A program made the position numbers and the translations under genes. From positions 3,720,001-3,784,000 of the forward strand of contig OZ231128.1 in assembly GCA_965153355.1 (NCBI GenBank): DNA of 64,000 nt. Direction: 5' to 3'. Below are positions 1 through 57,053 of this stretch, piece after piece. Every line of letters starts with the position of its first letter. Positions within the stretch are counted from its first letter, which is position 1. The stretch is from Flaccisagitta enflata. Lineage: Eukaryota; Chaetognatha; Sagittoidea; Aphragmophora. Below the pieces are notes generated by a model. That model had not been told where the DNA came from. It did no database searches and saw only the letters and a program-made list of their open reading frames with translations.

Positions 1-430
1 ACTGCGGTAATCTGACTCATAATTATTCAGTATGAAGACGAGGAAAACATTTATCAGAAGTTCTGACTTGTTTTTATTAACAGCGGAAGCAGGTTTAGTT
101 AAAAGGAGGTTCAGATAAAAGGAGGATTATCTGATGTGTTTTTATGTCAGACCGGTTTCCTGTTTCTTATGGAGTGCATCGTTTTGTTTGAAGCTCACTC
201 TATCTATCTACTCTAGACATGTTCTCAAATATACCTCCACACAAAGATACAGTATGTTTCTAAGAAAACATCCCTTTGGTTTTCTAAACAAACATCAAGT
301 TTATGTCTATGTTCTATGTTCTCTACATTGGGATCACGTGTGCTTACAATAGTGGGGTGTTTCAAATCAGGGTAGTTGTGGTATGGTTAGGTGAAGCCCC
401 CGGGCACCATAGTTGGCTTTCTGGCTGCCC
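1..430. other. Unassigned sequence at window start
   Basis: I see no exon with matching splice sites, no RNA gene and no strong repeat here. The short open frame near 134-352 has no recognisable domain. Confidence 0.4.
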
Positions 431-1700
431 CCACGAGTGACTCTGTCTCCATATAGGTGGTCAAAATAGCCAAAAATGGCCTAAAATGACCAAAATGCTA
501 AAAAATGCAAAAAATTGGTTTATTCTTCACAAAAAATCCCAATCATTGATCCAGTTCAGTGAGTTGTAATGTATAGACATGGATTCCGCTGAAAAAGGGC
601 AAGTGGCTTCAATTGGGCGCTTGCGAGGGACCCAAAATGGCTATGCTAAGGCCTAAAAATGACCCACTTTACTCTATATCAAAAGAAAATGAAAAATAAT
701 GAAAATTTTTCTTCTTAAAATATCCAAGAATGAAGCCTCAGTGAAGTGTAAGAGAGCAGAAACAGCAAAAAAATATGGACCTAAGCATGGTATAAGCCTT
801 AAAACAGGCCTTAAATGGTCAAATATGACAGAAATGCTTCAAATTTCCACAAAGAATCCCTATCATTGACCCAGTTCACTGCAGTATGGTGTATAGACTT
901 GGATTTGGCCAAAAAATAGTCGATGGCTGCTATTAGGGGCCTGCTTACGGCCCAATATGGCCAAAAAAGGCCCCAAAATGATCAATTTTTGGATATATCC
1001 AAAATTAATGAAAAATAATTAAATTATATAGTTGCGTGCTACGCGACCCTGCTTTGTCGGTCCATCGGTCAGTCAGTCAGTCCGTTGGTCCATCGGTCCG
1101 TCCGTTGGTCCGTCTGTCCGTCACACTTTACTTTTTTGGGGTTTTTGGGATTTTTGGCTTCACTGCTCCTGCCCAAATGATCTGGTGACCTCAATTATGG
1201 CCCCTGCCCACCCGCACGCAACTCTAAACATTTTGTAAGCCCAAAAACAGGCCCGAAACAGCCAAAAATGGTCAAAAATGACCCCAATGCTTTAAAATTC
1301 AAAATTTTTGATAATTTTCCACAAAAATTCCCAATCATTGATCCAGTTCACTTAGCTTTGGTGTTTAGACATGGGTTTGGCCAAAACACAGCAAGAGGCT
1401 GTGATTGGGGGGCACGCAAGAGACCGGAAATGGCCAAAAAATGCCTCTATATGACCCATCTTATGTTGGAAGTTGATGAAAAAATATTAATTCTTTTTTT
1501 CTAAACCTTTAAATATCCAAGAATCTAGCCTCACTGAAATGTAAGAGGGTAGAAACAGCAAAAAAATATGACTCCAAACATCGTATAAGCCTAAAAACAG
1601 GCCATAAATAGCCCGAAAATAGGTAAAAATGCTCAAAAATTCAAAAATTCAGTTTATTTTCCACAAAGAATCTCAAGCATTATTCCAGATAACTGACTTA
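431..1700. repeat. Degenerate tandem repeat, about 270-350 bp period
   Basis: A block containing CCCAATCATTGATCCAGTTC followed by a variant of GTGTATAGACATGGATT recurs near 535, 855, 1325 and 1672. It lies in sequence rich in ATGGCCAAAAATGACC-like words. The longer gap between the second and third blocks is explained by a palindrome-ended element inserted at about 1029-1245. Confidence 0.6.
1029..1245 (-). mobile_element. Palindrome-ended element (reverse orientation), degenerate
   Basis: The sequence starts with a GTTGCGTGCTACGCGACC terminal block, then a TCCGT/TCGGTCAG run, then CACTGCTCCTGCCCAAATGA and CCCCTGCCCACCCGCACGC. These are shared, in the same order, with the copies at 12.1 and 17.7 kb. 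The terminal palindrome is imperfect in this copy. Confidence 0.6.
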
Positions 1701-1705
1701 TAGGC

Positions 1706-2715
<1,010 letters not shown>

Positions 2716-3110
2716 AAGTATCAGTGCCTTGGTCGAGAATGCCGGCGGTCCCAGTTGGTTGTACCTCGATTCTTGCTTGTAAGGGTATGGTTTTCTAATC
2801 AATATTGCTAGTGTCAGTACTTTCATCAGTACATTAGTAATCTTTGATTGTAGCTTTTGTAAGATATTTTGTGTACACTAAATGATATAGCCGGTCCAAC
2901 CTTATACTAATGAGGTATGCAGTCAAGCTGATAGTTTTGACAGGTAAGCTTTTTGTTTATTAGCAGTAAAGGATAGCTGTGAGCAATCCGGAGTAAACAT
3001 CATTGAAAGCTTGCAAGGCTTTCATCCTTTGTATATTGGAGAATTCTGGCCTCCTTTTATAAGGGCAATGTTGTTTCAACTTTCATAGCGTACAGACACG
3101 GGTTTGGTTT
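2716..3110. other. Unassigned, with a short direct repeat
   Basis: GGGCAATGTTGTTTCAACTT followed by TCATA occurs near 2692 and again near 3063. Nothing else is recognised. Confidence 0.4.
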
Positions 3111-3111
3111 A

Positions 3112-3242
3112 AAAGAACAAGGCCAAGTAGGCCAATAGGTGCGACGTGTGGATTGTCGAACGAATGCGTTACAGACCAACCAACCGACAGACCAACCGAC
3201 CGACACAGCCAGTTATAGAGGTGCTTTGTCGCACCTAAAAAA
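3112..3242 (+). mobile_element. Palindrome-ended element, GGTGC subtype
   Basis: It opens with AACAAGGCCAAGTAGGCCAA, has a CCGACCAACC-rich middle, and ends GCCAGTTATAGAGGTGC...GCACCTAAAAAA. The terminal arms AGGTGC and GCACCT are complementary. A close full-length copy lies at 45476-45604 in the same orientation. Confidence 0.7.
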
Positions 3243-3357
3243 ACAAGAGGCCGCAATTGGGGGCTTTCAACCATTACCCATTATGTAAGTTTTCTCTAAA
3301 GTCCCTCAAAACCTTGTCTCACGCTCTCGAGGCCGTGATTTTTGAATTTCATCATCA

Positions 3358-3577
3358 AACAAGGCCAACACCTATAAGTCGCGTGCGAGACTTACACTGA
3401 CTTAGAATGACTTAGAATGACTTAGAATGACTTATCATACTCTAATATGACTTTAAAAGCGCTAAAGAAATAAAATTTATAAAAAAAGTAAAATGTGACC
3501 GATGGAGCAACCAACCGACCAACCGACCAACCGACGGAAAAAGCGGGATGTAGAGTCGCGTGCACACGATTAAAAAG
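3358..3577 (+). mobile_element. Palindrome-ended element with TGACTTAGAA repeats
   Basis: The start is ACAAGGCCAACACCTATAAG followed by TCGCGTGCGAGACTT. A short array of the decamer TGACTTAGAA, an ACCGACCAACCG run and an end GTAGAGTCGCGTGCACACGA then follow. The internal decamer is the reverse complement of the AAGTCATTCT arrays in the copy at 53.6-56.0 kb. Confidence 0.7.
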
Positions 3578-3847
3578 TATAAGATTGGTAAGAATCTAAA
3601 ATCTATACTACACGAGTATGTGTTATTTCATGACATCACCCATCTTAGGGTCGATAAGCCGCGCCATTAACAAATGGCGCGTTTCAATTCTTTCCTACCT
3701 CTCAAAATAAACAAACCGAAAACCGCATTACAATCGACCCTTAAATTCGGAAGCTTACTCATCTCTAAATAAAGCGCGATTCTTTCTGAAGAAAAGATTT
3801 TAAAATAAACATCTTTTTGTGGGAAGACCAAAAGGACAATTTGCGTC

Positions 3848-5717
<1,870 letters not shown>

Positions 5718-5790
5718 TCAAAGTAAAGATAAAAATGATGATCATGATCTGTCAAGGAAATGAAGTAAAGGATAATGGCAAAGCATCTCA

Positions 5791-5796
5791 AATAAA
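5791..5796 (+). terminator. Polyadenylation signal AATAAA
   Basis: AATAAA lies 74 bases after the stop codon of the secreted-protein gene, a normal 3' UTR spacing. This supports the gene's 3' end. Confidence 0.5.
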
Positions 5797-5845
5797 AGTT
5801 TTCTCAATTGTTTCACTGCATAGTGGGCGAAGGAATAGACCCTTG

Positions 5846-5960
5846 AAGTTACCAGTAATGGCGACTGTCGCCGTAAGGAAAAAAGTCGTAAGCATCGGTC
5901 ACTTTTCACCAAACTTTTGTCTTCGGTCACTGCAACAAATCTTTTTACTTGTTTGATTTT
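5846..5960 (-). repeat. Dispersed block containing TACCAGTAATGGCG
   Basis: ACCAGTAATGGCGACTGTCG followed by CCGTAAGGAAAAAAGTCG recurs in reverse at 12640-12731, with matching sequence extending about 100 bases. Shorter related ends are at 2650-2710, 40128-40176 and 47430-47475. The core GGCGACTGTCGCC is a palindrome. Confidence 0.65.
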
Positions 5961-5999
5961 TTTGATCGCTAGGTTTTGGCCCAGTAGGGAATATGAGAT

Positions 6000-6700
<701 letters not shown>

Positions 6701-7130
6701 ACTAAGAGGTAAAAAGAAAAACAGTGAGAAAAAATCAATTACAGCGGAACACCGCAACAACGGATGCAAAAGGAACAACAAGCTTTATCTGTTGTGTGTA
6801 GATTTCCGTTATTGCCAACGTAGGAAAAACAAGGTCGGGTACCCATGCCGCGTGCCGGTGGGCAGGACTGCAGGGCTGTATATATTTGAGCGGCTTTTGA
6901 TTTTATTCCCCTCCCCCCGCCTTTGATTTTCTACCCCGCCATGCATCGCGTTGCATTACAAATTCTAGGTAAATGTCACAATCTCTTTTCGAAGCGAGAA
7001 CCCGACTTACCACCACGTTAACACTGTTACCGCGATGTCTATTGCATTGTGACAAGTTTTTATAGTTTGATGACCTACCTAACTACCTGGATTACCTTGC
7101 CAAACCATTTTTTGTGACCACCCCTATCCC
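6701..7130. other. Unassigned spacer with a partial element end
   Basis: AACAAGGTCGGGTACCCATG near 6832, followed by GTGGGCAGG, resembles the 5' end of the palindrome-ended family. The 3' end is not seen. No gene is recognised. Confidence 0.4.
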
Positions 7131-7136
7131 TAGGGG

Positions 7137-8600
7137 ACCTAAAAATAAGGTCAAAATGGCCACATTGGCATGTCCGGATTTTGTCCGGACAAGTAAATAA
7201 CAAGCAAAACCTATCAAAAAATAGATAATCTGATCATTTCTCAGCTTTTAATCAGGTATCAGCAATCCCATGTAATGTAAAAAAAATTTCATCCCACTGC
7301 GCAAATGCTAAGTTGTTCAAATATTGTAATATCATCCAATTTTAATCCTCCTGATTTTTTTGCCGTTTCACAGCAAAATCTGAGTATGTCGATTATCTTT
7401 TTTTAAAACACTATCAATTCTCAAAGATAAGCAGTTTTCAGGTTTCCATGTAATAGAGCACTACTTGAAGGACATATGCTCCAAATTTCATGCCACTGTG
7501 TCACCCCAATCCGGCGTAATCACACTTTTCTTCAAGCGTGATTATTCCGCACACCCCCCCAACTCTTCTGTCACACTCATGTCACGCTGTCAGTCTGTCA
7601 CTGTCACGCCATTGTGAAGCTGATGATGGAAATTTGGTCGACACGATGAGAATGAGCATGAAATTTTGCATCTACACTGAAAATTTCAGATCTTAACTCC
7701 TTGGCATTCAGTCATAATGAAATTTTCAAAGTGAGTGGTTGGTTGATTGTTGCAGAATAATCACGCTTCGCGATGAATCTTCGTAGTTAATTCTTTGTTT
7801 CCACACAGCGCTTCTCACACCAATAAGCGATGCTTTTGTATCTTAATTTGGTAAAATTTCTTAAAATCAAAGTTGGCATATCTCAAGAACGATTTGAGCT
7901 AGCCCATTGAAACTTTGCATGGTTGATACCTAGATCAAGAGGGTCCTTTGCCTAGATTCTGATGCGACCTAAAGAATGTTATGCAGTCCAACCAGACCAA
8001 CCAGCCTACCAGATGAAAAAACGAAAAAGTGGCATAACTTCCATAATAATTGTCCGATCTGGTTGAAATTTTGCATGAAGCTTCCTTTAAAGGTTCCTCA
8101 TCACTGGTTTGAATAAGAGCTTGGTTAATAAAATTTTTCTCCAACAGCCCACCCAGCCAGAAATGGTACTTATAGAGATTTTTTAAAAAACTAAAAAAAT
8201 TCAAAGATTTCTTAGCAACATATGATCACACATGATTGCTTGAACATTATCAATAAGAATTTTACTGTTATATTGATTTCTTTATTGTATTTAGCTAAAT
8301 TCTTTAGTAATAAAACTGCCATTAATACCGTTTTAAGCCTAATTTGCATGAAAAATGAGCTTTTATAAGAAACTCCAAGTATGGATTCATACGTTATAAC
8401 AGGTAAGCTACATGATGATGAATGGTTTTGTTCAATTTTCAAACATGAAAAATTGATGAATTCCACCCGTCCAGGGTTGGCTTTCCATGACAATCGCCTC
8501 TATGATTTTCTCCCCCTCAAAGCAATAAAACAGTGTTGTATAGGTTTAGATAGTGTTGAATTGTGTTGTAGTAATCAAAATTGACCTTTTGGTACTACCA
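7137..8600 (-). repeat. Dispersed AT-rich repeat, second copy at 54.2-54.9 kb
   Basis: 7500-8210 read in reverse resembles 54200-54900. Shared blocks include GAAAAAACGAAAAAGTGGC near 8014 (its complement near 54376), CCAGATGAAAAA, and TCTACACTGAAAATTTCAGA near 7673 (complement near 54714). This is a diverged, perhaps once-mobile repeat. I find no conserved reading frame in it. Confidence 0.5.
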
Positions 8601-8609
8601 AAAGTGTTC

Positions 8610-8885
8610 AGTCTTCAAAAATTTTCTTTTTTCCTTTTTTCAAGCTTTTGATTTTTTCCCCATCTCCAAACCATTTGATTTTAGTCCCCCCCTCCCCCCG
8701 GTGAGGGGAGGGAGAAATGCTCGACTTAATAAACGCCTGGGCAGGAGTAGAGATAAGTTAGTCCTAAGCATGGGTTTTATAATCATATACGTAGATAAAG
8801 ATGCAAAAAGCGTGAAAAAACAACTTTAATTCAAAGCGGCAAGTTCAGCATCACCATCCGAGGGAAAAAAACGCGCGCTTCTAAC
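8610..8885. other. Unassigned spacer with a C/G-run hairpin
   Basis: CCCCCCTCCCCCCGGTGAGG followed by GGAGGGAG near 8686-8714 can fold back on itself. A related GATTTT..CCCCTCCCCCC stretch lies near 6900. No exon is seen. Confidence 0.35.
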
Positions 8886-8897
8886 CACATACATACC

Positions 8898-9850
8898 AGA
8901 CATACATACATACATACATATATACATACATACATACATACATACATACATACATACATACATACATACATACATACATACATACATACATACATACATA
9001 CAGTATGTTTTTTCTGAACTGACACGAATGAAAATCTTATAACTTTGCAATGGAGCAAGATATTCAAAATCCGAAAAAAAACGCTAGATAGATCTTGGTC
9101 TGCAGATTTTTTATCTTAAAAGGAATGATCCATCAGTTTAAAAAAGTATGCCCCCACTTTATGTAAATCAAAATGTCCATTTCTCAAATAGTATAAATTC
9201 TCAAAAGCATCTCTTAAGTACATTATGTTAAATTCATGCTGAATCTCTATAGATCAAGCTAAAACTCCAGGAGTGGTCTTAAATGAAAGAAAATTAATCA
9301 TAGATGTTATTCTGCCTCATTATTGTGACAGAATTACCAATTTTAAGTTCAGAGTCACAAATTAATCATTTTTTCTCTAAAATGTGCAAAAAAACACATT
9401 TTTTGGTGCAAAATGTTGATGATAATTGAGCCACTTGTGTTTTTAATTCAAATTGGAGGAATAAGTCAATTCAGTTTGTTCACTACAGCGTCTTGGATCA
9501 AAATCAGGATAATAGATACGAAGTTGTGATGATTTTCTAAGAATTTTGCTTATGAATTTGGCAATTTTCTTTAAAAACACTGACTCAGCTTGTTATAACA
9601 TGATGGTTACACCATTTCATGATAAACCATAAGGAAAGAACATGAAAAATCTGCAAACCAATATCTATCTAGCACTTTTTTCGGATTTTGAATATCTTCT
9701 TCCATTGCAAAGTTATAAGATTTTGATTCGTGTCAGTTCAGAAAAAACATTCTGTGCATACATACATACATACATACATACATACATACATACATACATA
9801 CATACATACATACATACATACATACATACATACATACATACATTCATACA
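8898..9850 (+). repeat. (CATA)n microsatellite interrupted by an insertion
   Basis: CATA arrays at 8898-9000 and about 9757-9845 have the same strand polarity. They flank a single inverted-repeat element, as expected if the element inserted into one tetranucleotide array. Confidence 0.85.
9001..9754. mobile_element. TIR element (MITE-like) inside the CATA array
   Basis: The left end, CAG-TATGTTTTTTCTGAACTG and on to about 9115, is the complement of the right end, about 9640-9754. Identity is high over roughly 110 bases, broken by small changes. The 750-bp interior has no long open frame, so it is non-autonomous. The left side is flanked by TA; the right flank is TG, so the target duplication is not clean. 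Confidence 0.7.
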
Positions 9851-9857
9851 TGCATAC

Positions 9858-10152
9858 CAGACATTCGTTTTTGTCAATGCATCTTTTGCCATCCTGCCGG
9901 TATGCTTCCGGACACGTGCATCGATACGATCCCGGCATGTTGATGCTTCCGTACTCGCAAGCGTGTCTGCTGGAAGCGCATTCGTCCAAATCTTGACAGG
10001 ATCTTCCGTCGGCGGCCAAAAGCGAATCCGATGGGACACGAACAGACGAAACTGCCGGCGGTGTTCCGGCAAGTGAACTCGCACGGATTCGGTTTCCCGG
10101 CGCATTCGTTTGCGTCGAGACACTTTGTACCGCTGCGGTCCGGTTTAAAACC
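9858..10152 (-). pseudogene. Fibrillin/fibulin-type calcium-binding EGF exon, frameshifted
   Basis: The exon has an acceptor CAG at its 5' side and a donor CTG|GTATGC, and encodes two EGF modules. The first reads DANEC ... CEFTC ... GSFVCSCPIGF and the second DLDEC ... GSYRCTC. A third begins DKNEC. Between modules one and two the frame changes by one base: TTTT near 10018 where TTT would give GFALAADGRSC. The length is 295, one more than 98 codons. The product would be an extracellular matrix protein binding Ca2+ through the D-x-D-E motifs. No neighbouring exons of such a gene are visible within several kb. Options are a sequencing error in a real exon, a decayed gene, or a captured exon. 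Confidence 0.6.
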
Positions 10153-10185
10153 CTGGTGATTGGATAGAATGGATGGGAAGAAAAT

Positions 10186-10292
10186 TAATGAATGAATGAA
10201 TGAATGAATGAATGAATGAATGAATGAATGGATGGATGGATGGATGGATGGATGGATGGATGAATGAATGAATGAATGAATGAATGAATGAA
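10186..10292 (+). repeat. (GAAT)n / (GGAT)n array
   Basis: GAAT repeats switch to GGAT and back to GAAT, close to the acceptor side of the EGF exon. Confidence 0.9.
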
Positions 10293-10439
10293 GGGATTCT
10301 TACATTGATATTCAGATAAACACCATGACTTAGAGGTAACTGACCTCCTTGATTGAAATTGTTAGTCAACGGAAGTGGGAGTAAGTTAGTTTATTGTCGC
10401 AAACGCGGGATACAGTATTAAGGTTTGTCCAGCAATCTT

Positions 10440-10665
10440 TTGGTGCGCCATAGCACCTCTATAACAAGCTCTGTCTGTCGGTTGGTAAGTTGGTTGGTCG
10501 GTAACGCTCGAGTTGAAAATCTCAAAAAGAAGCGTAAGTCACTGGAAATGATTCACAAATATACTAGAATGATTCCCAGATGCGCCATAGTACCTCTAAA
10601 AGAGGCTCTGTCCGTCCGTCCGTCTGTTGGTCACGCTCGGATGGAAAATCGCTGAAAATGTTTGA
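10440..10665 (-). mobile_element. Two palindrome-ended element termini
   Basis: GGTGCGCCATAGCACC (10441-10456) and the weaker GATGCGCCATAGTACC (about 10579) are each followed by a CTCT..AAGAGGCTCTGTCCGTCC-type stretch. This is the normal reverse orientation. Both are truncated on the other side. Confidence 0.55.
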
Positions 10666-10737
10666 AATTAATTGAAAACTCATTTCGTTCATCATCGATA
10701 ACACTCGTCATTTCATTCACAAGAATAATCAGCTACG

Positions 10738-10898
10738 GTTAGGTCTATTTGAGCTGAGGATAGGTCGGATAGGTCTGGTGAAAGGTCGGATAGGTCTGGT
10801 GATAGGTCAGATAGGTGCGGGGATAGGTCTAATAGAGCTCCGGATAGGTCTGATAGAGCTCCGGATGGGTCTGATGGAGCTAGGGATAGGTCTAAGAA
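10738..10898 (+). repeat. GGATAGGTCTGAT minisatellite
   Basis: About eight degenerate units built on GGATAGGTCTGATAGAGCTC. No coding role is seen. Confidence 0.75.
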
Positions 10899-11014
10899 TT
10901 ATTAACGCCCAGCGCACCGTCTTGGCCCGTGTATCCGGCCTTGTTCGGATAACATTGCCTTATTCAAATCTCAATCAAACGCACAAATTACCTCCTTCGA
11001 CGGCAATCTCACTA

Positions 11015-11169
11015 GTTTTTAGTTGCGGACACGCAACTCTAAAAGAGCCTGTGTCCGTCCGTCTGTTGTTCCGTTGGTCCGTGACCACGAGTCGAAAAGT
11101 GTGAAAACGCGCATTTCCGCCCTTGCCCACCTGTCCGCAACTGGTATTGGCCGTGTATCCGGCCTTGTT
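11015..11169 (-). mobile_element. Palindrome-ended element, short complete copy
   Basis: A clean 155-bp copy. It has terminal palindrome GTTGCGGACACGCAAC, then CTAAAAGAGCCTGTGTCCGT, GAGTCGAAAAGTGTGAAAAC, CGCATTTCCGCCCTTGCCCA and a far end CCGTGTATCCGGCCTTGTT. With 43954-44144 and 47546-47709 it defines the compact form of the family. The far end alone also occurs at about 10918-10943. Confidence 0.75.
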
Positions 11170-11179
11170 CGTTTTCTTT

Positions 11180-12118
11180 TTTCTTTTTCTGTCTGTCTGT
11201 CTGTCTGGGTTCACTACGCTTTTTCCATATAACGGGTGGTCTTTAAAAAGGTATTAGGTAGCTTTTAATTTTTGTAAGTAAAAATTTTTTTTAGCTTTTT
11301 AGATATAATCGTGGCTTATATGTTCCGTTATGAAAATTTTTTTATGAGGATCAATATTTTTCATTTCATCTTTAAAAAACTGAATTGAATTAGGGACCAC
11401 TTAAAAAATTCTGCTTAAATTTGAATACAAATCAATGATTTAAAAAAAAAACTTGGTTTTGAAAGAAGATAGTTGAATAAAAGTGGGTTTCAAGAAACCA
11501 TAAAAACCAAGACTTTTTAGGTTCAAAACCAAGTGCAACAGGCAATAATGCTCAAAAAAATTATTTTGATTTATTATCGGGAAAAAAGTCGAAGTCAGTC
11601 TTCGACTTTTTGACATATTCGAGAGAAACAGGGTTTTCATTTTCTTATGCGGAAGTTCCGGCTCTCCTAGGGCGGATTGGGGCCTCCAATGAAATTTATA
11701 GGGTAAGTAAATTTGATAATTCTCTTTCATTTGGCACCAAGCAAAATTCTCTACGACAGATATTTTTTGCACTATGATTTTTTAAAGATTTACTTACGAA
11801 TAATTCAAATTGATTTTTTTTCAATTTTTTATGATTTTATGTAGGATCAATAAAAAGGGTATCTATATTTGTTTGAACATGCAAATACAAGAAAACATGT
11901 TTATGAGCATAGCTGCTCATCTGTGAAGGTGTTTTTTTGTATTCTAGCTCATCTAGCTCATTTAGCTCATTTAGCATTTAAATTGATAAATAAAGAAATG
12001 ATTTTAATCATTTCTGGGCATGCAAATACAAGAAAGCATGTCCTAAAGCATAGCTTGTCATCTGTGTAAGTGATTTGAAGTATTTTAGCTCATTTAGCTC
12101 ATTCAGCTCACGCTTTTT
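11180..12118. repeat. AT-rich region with hairpin and AGCTCATTTAGC repeats
   Basis: A hairpin AAGTCGAAGTCAGTCTTCGA near 11586 resembles the 1724 and 32010 hairpins in position and flank. From 11870, a pair of blocks (AACATGCAAATACAAGAAA, then runs of AGCTCATTTAGCTCATT) repeats. Four more such blocks lie at 39385-39790. No gene is seen. Confidence 0.5.
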
Positions 12119-12312
12119 TTTAGTCGCGTGCACGCGACTCTACAACCCGCTGTCCGTCGGTCGGTTGGTCGGTCGGTTGGTTGGTCACACTTTACTTTTT
12201 TTATGGTTTTATTTCTTTGACCTCACTGCTCCTGCCCAAATGATCTGGTGACCTCAAATATGGCCCCTGCCCACTCGCATGCAACTTCGGTAGCCGTGTA
12301 TCTGGCCTTGTT
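12119..12312 (-). mobile_element. Palindrome-ended element, GTCGCG subtype
   Basis: Terminal palindrome GTCGCGTGCACGCGAC, then CTACAACCCGCTGTCCGTCG, CACTGCTCCTGCCCAAATGA and far end GTAGCCGTGTATCTGGCC. All 16 bases of the palindrome pair. Confidence 0.75.
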
Positions 12313-12639
12313 CTTTTATATTCAGTTTTGATAAAGTATTTCATAAAAGTACATATCTAATGTTGAATTTTTCCCTGTGCCGACATCTGCCTTTAGTGGA
12401 AAAAAAAATCCCTTTGACCTTGAAACAGTTTTGACTAAAGTTAATCTCACATTGTAAGAGGACCTCAATGCTTTTAGTGGGTAAGAACAAAAGGGTGAAG
12501 ACAAAAAATAGAGAGAGCATGAAAAAGACAGCACACAAGAGTTAGATGAAGCAGCTGACCAATAATAAAAAGATAGTTGAGAGTCAGAGACACAGAGAGA
12601 AAGACAGATGATCAAACAAAACCACAGGTGCAAGAACAA

Positions 12640-12731
12640 AAAATGTTGCAATGACTGAGGACCATCGCCTGGTGGAGAGCGGCCAACACTTACGACTTTT
12701 TTCCACACGGCGACAGCCGCCATTACTGGTA
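12640..12731 (+). repeat. Dispersed block ending GCCGCCATTACTGGTA
   Basis: Reverse partner of 5846-5960. It ends about 105 bases before an exon-like ORF. Confidence 0.6.
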
Positions 12732-12835
12732 TTTAATTTGAATTTGTATATTTCAATCATATATACAAATTCAAAGATTCATTATTTCAAAAATTCACAT
12801 AATTAACAGTTAAAGACAGTTTTTCTTTTATTTAG

Positions 12836-13004
12836 ATACAGAGCTACCTTTTTTATGTCCACCCGGTATTTCAGATTGGGTGTAGAGAGGGATATTCAAT
12901 TGTTCCAAATGTCATCATTATTCCTACTCTCTATACGAAAATGAGAAGAAAAGAGCAATTCATTGGTGAATCCGTCGTAAAGCTCCCTCTACAAACACTT
13001 CAAG
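12836..13004 (+). CDS. Orphan exon-like ORF, weakly C2-like
   Basis: A pyrimidine-rich tract ending TTTAG is followed by 56 open codons and a good donor CAAG|GTAAGG. An in-frame stop overlaps the acceptor, as expected for an internal exon. Translation contains YVHPVFQIG and RRKEQFIGESVVKLPL; the latter resembles the end of a C2 domain, but this is a weak match. It ends in phase 1, and the next gene starts with its own ATG at 13324, so it does not splice naturally into GCNT. It may belong to an unseen gene or be a decayed exon. Confidence 0.35.
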
Positions 13005-13323
13005 GTAAGGCTTGGTGAGTAAAAACGGGTTTGGACGAGAGATATGTTAATCAATTGCCCAAAAAAAAGTTCACCTCTAACTCAACAATTTGTTTGATGA
13101 AAAATGAGAAATAAAAACTTTTTTTTCAATCCCCGCTACATCTCGTGGAAAGATTGCAATGAAAATGCCATATAACTGGGTCAAAACATGAAACAACTTT
13201 TTCTTAATCTTATCCTCATACGATCATCCCCAAAATGACTCATTTGAGAAAATTACAAATACTGTAGGTGATATAAGAAAAGATTTACACATGTCAATCA
13301 TCGGCATTCATGAATCGTGAGTT

Positions 13324-20249
<6,926 letters not shown>

Positions 20250-20972
20250 CTGTCTTTCTGCTATGTAATTTTTATTATTGTTTCAGTTAGCAATGTGCTG
20301 TTGAATTGTATTCATGCATTTATCGATTGTTATTGTTTAAACATTATGATCAACAAATGAACAAAATGAGTTCGGTAAATTAAATTGTTTTCTGCTTCCT
20401 TATAATAGTTTTCATTTGTTTTTTTTCCCACCTCAGTCGTTTCATAAAATATTAACAATGTTGATATAACGAGGAACAATATTAATATAACATGAACCAA
20501 CACTAACTTCAGGCGTTTCGTTGAGTTAATTTGTTTAACTTCAATTATTCAATATCCGATGGTCAATAAACATTTGCCTCACGTCAAATACTTTTAATTA
20601 TAGATTGTTGCTTGACTATTGACACTTTTTTTGTTTTCAATCTTCTACATTCAAACCTGTAGAAGAATGATCGGTCCGGTTAAGGGTCGCAGATACGTAA
20701 AAAGTAATGAAAAAGTGTGCGTGGGTTGTTATAAAAAAAAAACCAAGTTAAATAAAACGGCTACATGATGGTTAAAAATAGATAAGATAAAAGAAACAAT
20801 TCGAGGATTTAGTTCACCGTAAAAAAAATAAAGAAATTTTAGGTTGACGTTAAAAAAAGTTTCACTGCCTTGAATGTGTTTGTTAGAAGCGAATTGCCAC
20901 AAATATCTTTCTAAAAAGTCCAGGGGAAAGGGGGGGAGGTTTGGAGGGGATCCTCTTTAATACAGAGGGATT
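20250..20972. terminator. Convergent 3' UTR interval
   Basis: The GCNT stop is at 20249 and the coiled-coil stop at 20973. AATAAA on the plus strand at 20565-20570 suits GCNT. TTTATT near 20268 reads as AATAAA on the minus strand and would make the two 3' UTRs overlap. The interval has no repeat array. Confidence 0.45.
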
Positions 20973-56702
<35,730 letters not shown>

Positions 56703-56772
56703 CTGCAAGGATGAAAATGAAACATGACATGACATGACATGACATGACATGACATGACATGACTGCAAGGAT
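56703..56772 (-). repeat. Duplicated acceptor with CATGA pentamers
   Basis: On the minus strand TTTTCATCCTTGCAG|TCATG occurs at 56703 and again 60 bases upstream, separated by about seven CATGT pentamers. Both acceptors leave the same reading frame open. Confidence 0.75.
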
Positions 56773-56852
56773 GAAAATGATAACGACAAATCGTCATTGA
56801 CGTTGAGTAAGGGCGTAGTGACCGCCAAAACGCGTTTATTCCCGTGAAATAT

Positions 56853-57051
56853 GTTCACAGCGTGAACACATATTTATAAATTTCATCTGTCTCATGAGGG
56901 TGTCAGCGAAGTGAGTGAGCGAGGCCGTGAACGGAGCGAAGCGAAGCAAAGTGCTGTAGAGCCAGTGAGCGAAGTGAGTGAGCAGTGCGAGAAACAAGCG
57001 AGCGAGAAGCGAGCGACCGTGTGGCCCGTTAAAAACGCGATTGTCTGTGAC
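56853..57051 (+). repeat. GTGAGCGAAG-rich block, copy 2
   Basis: Same succession as 33150-33312. It is preceded by the palindrome ATGTTCACAGCGTGAACA at 56849-56866. Confidence 0.55.
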
Positions 57052-57053
57052 TA

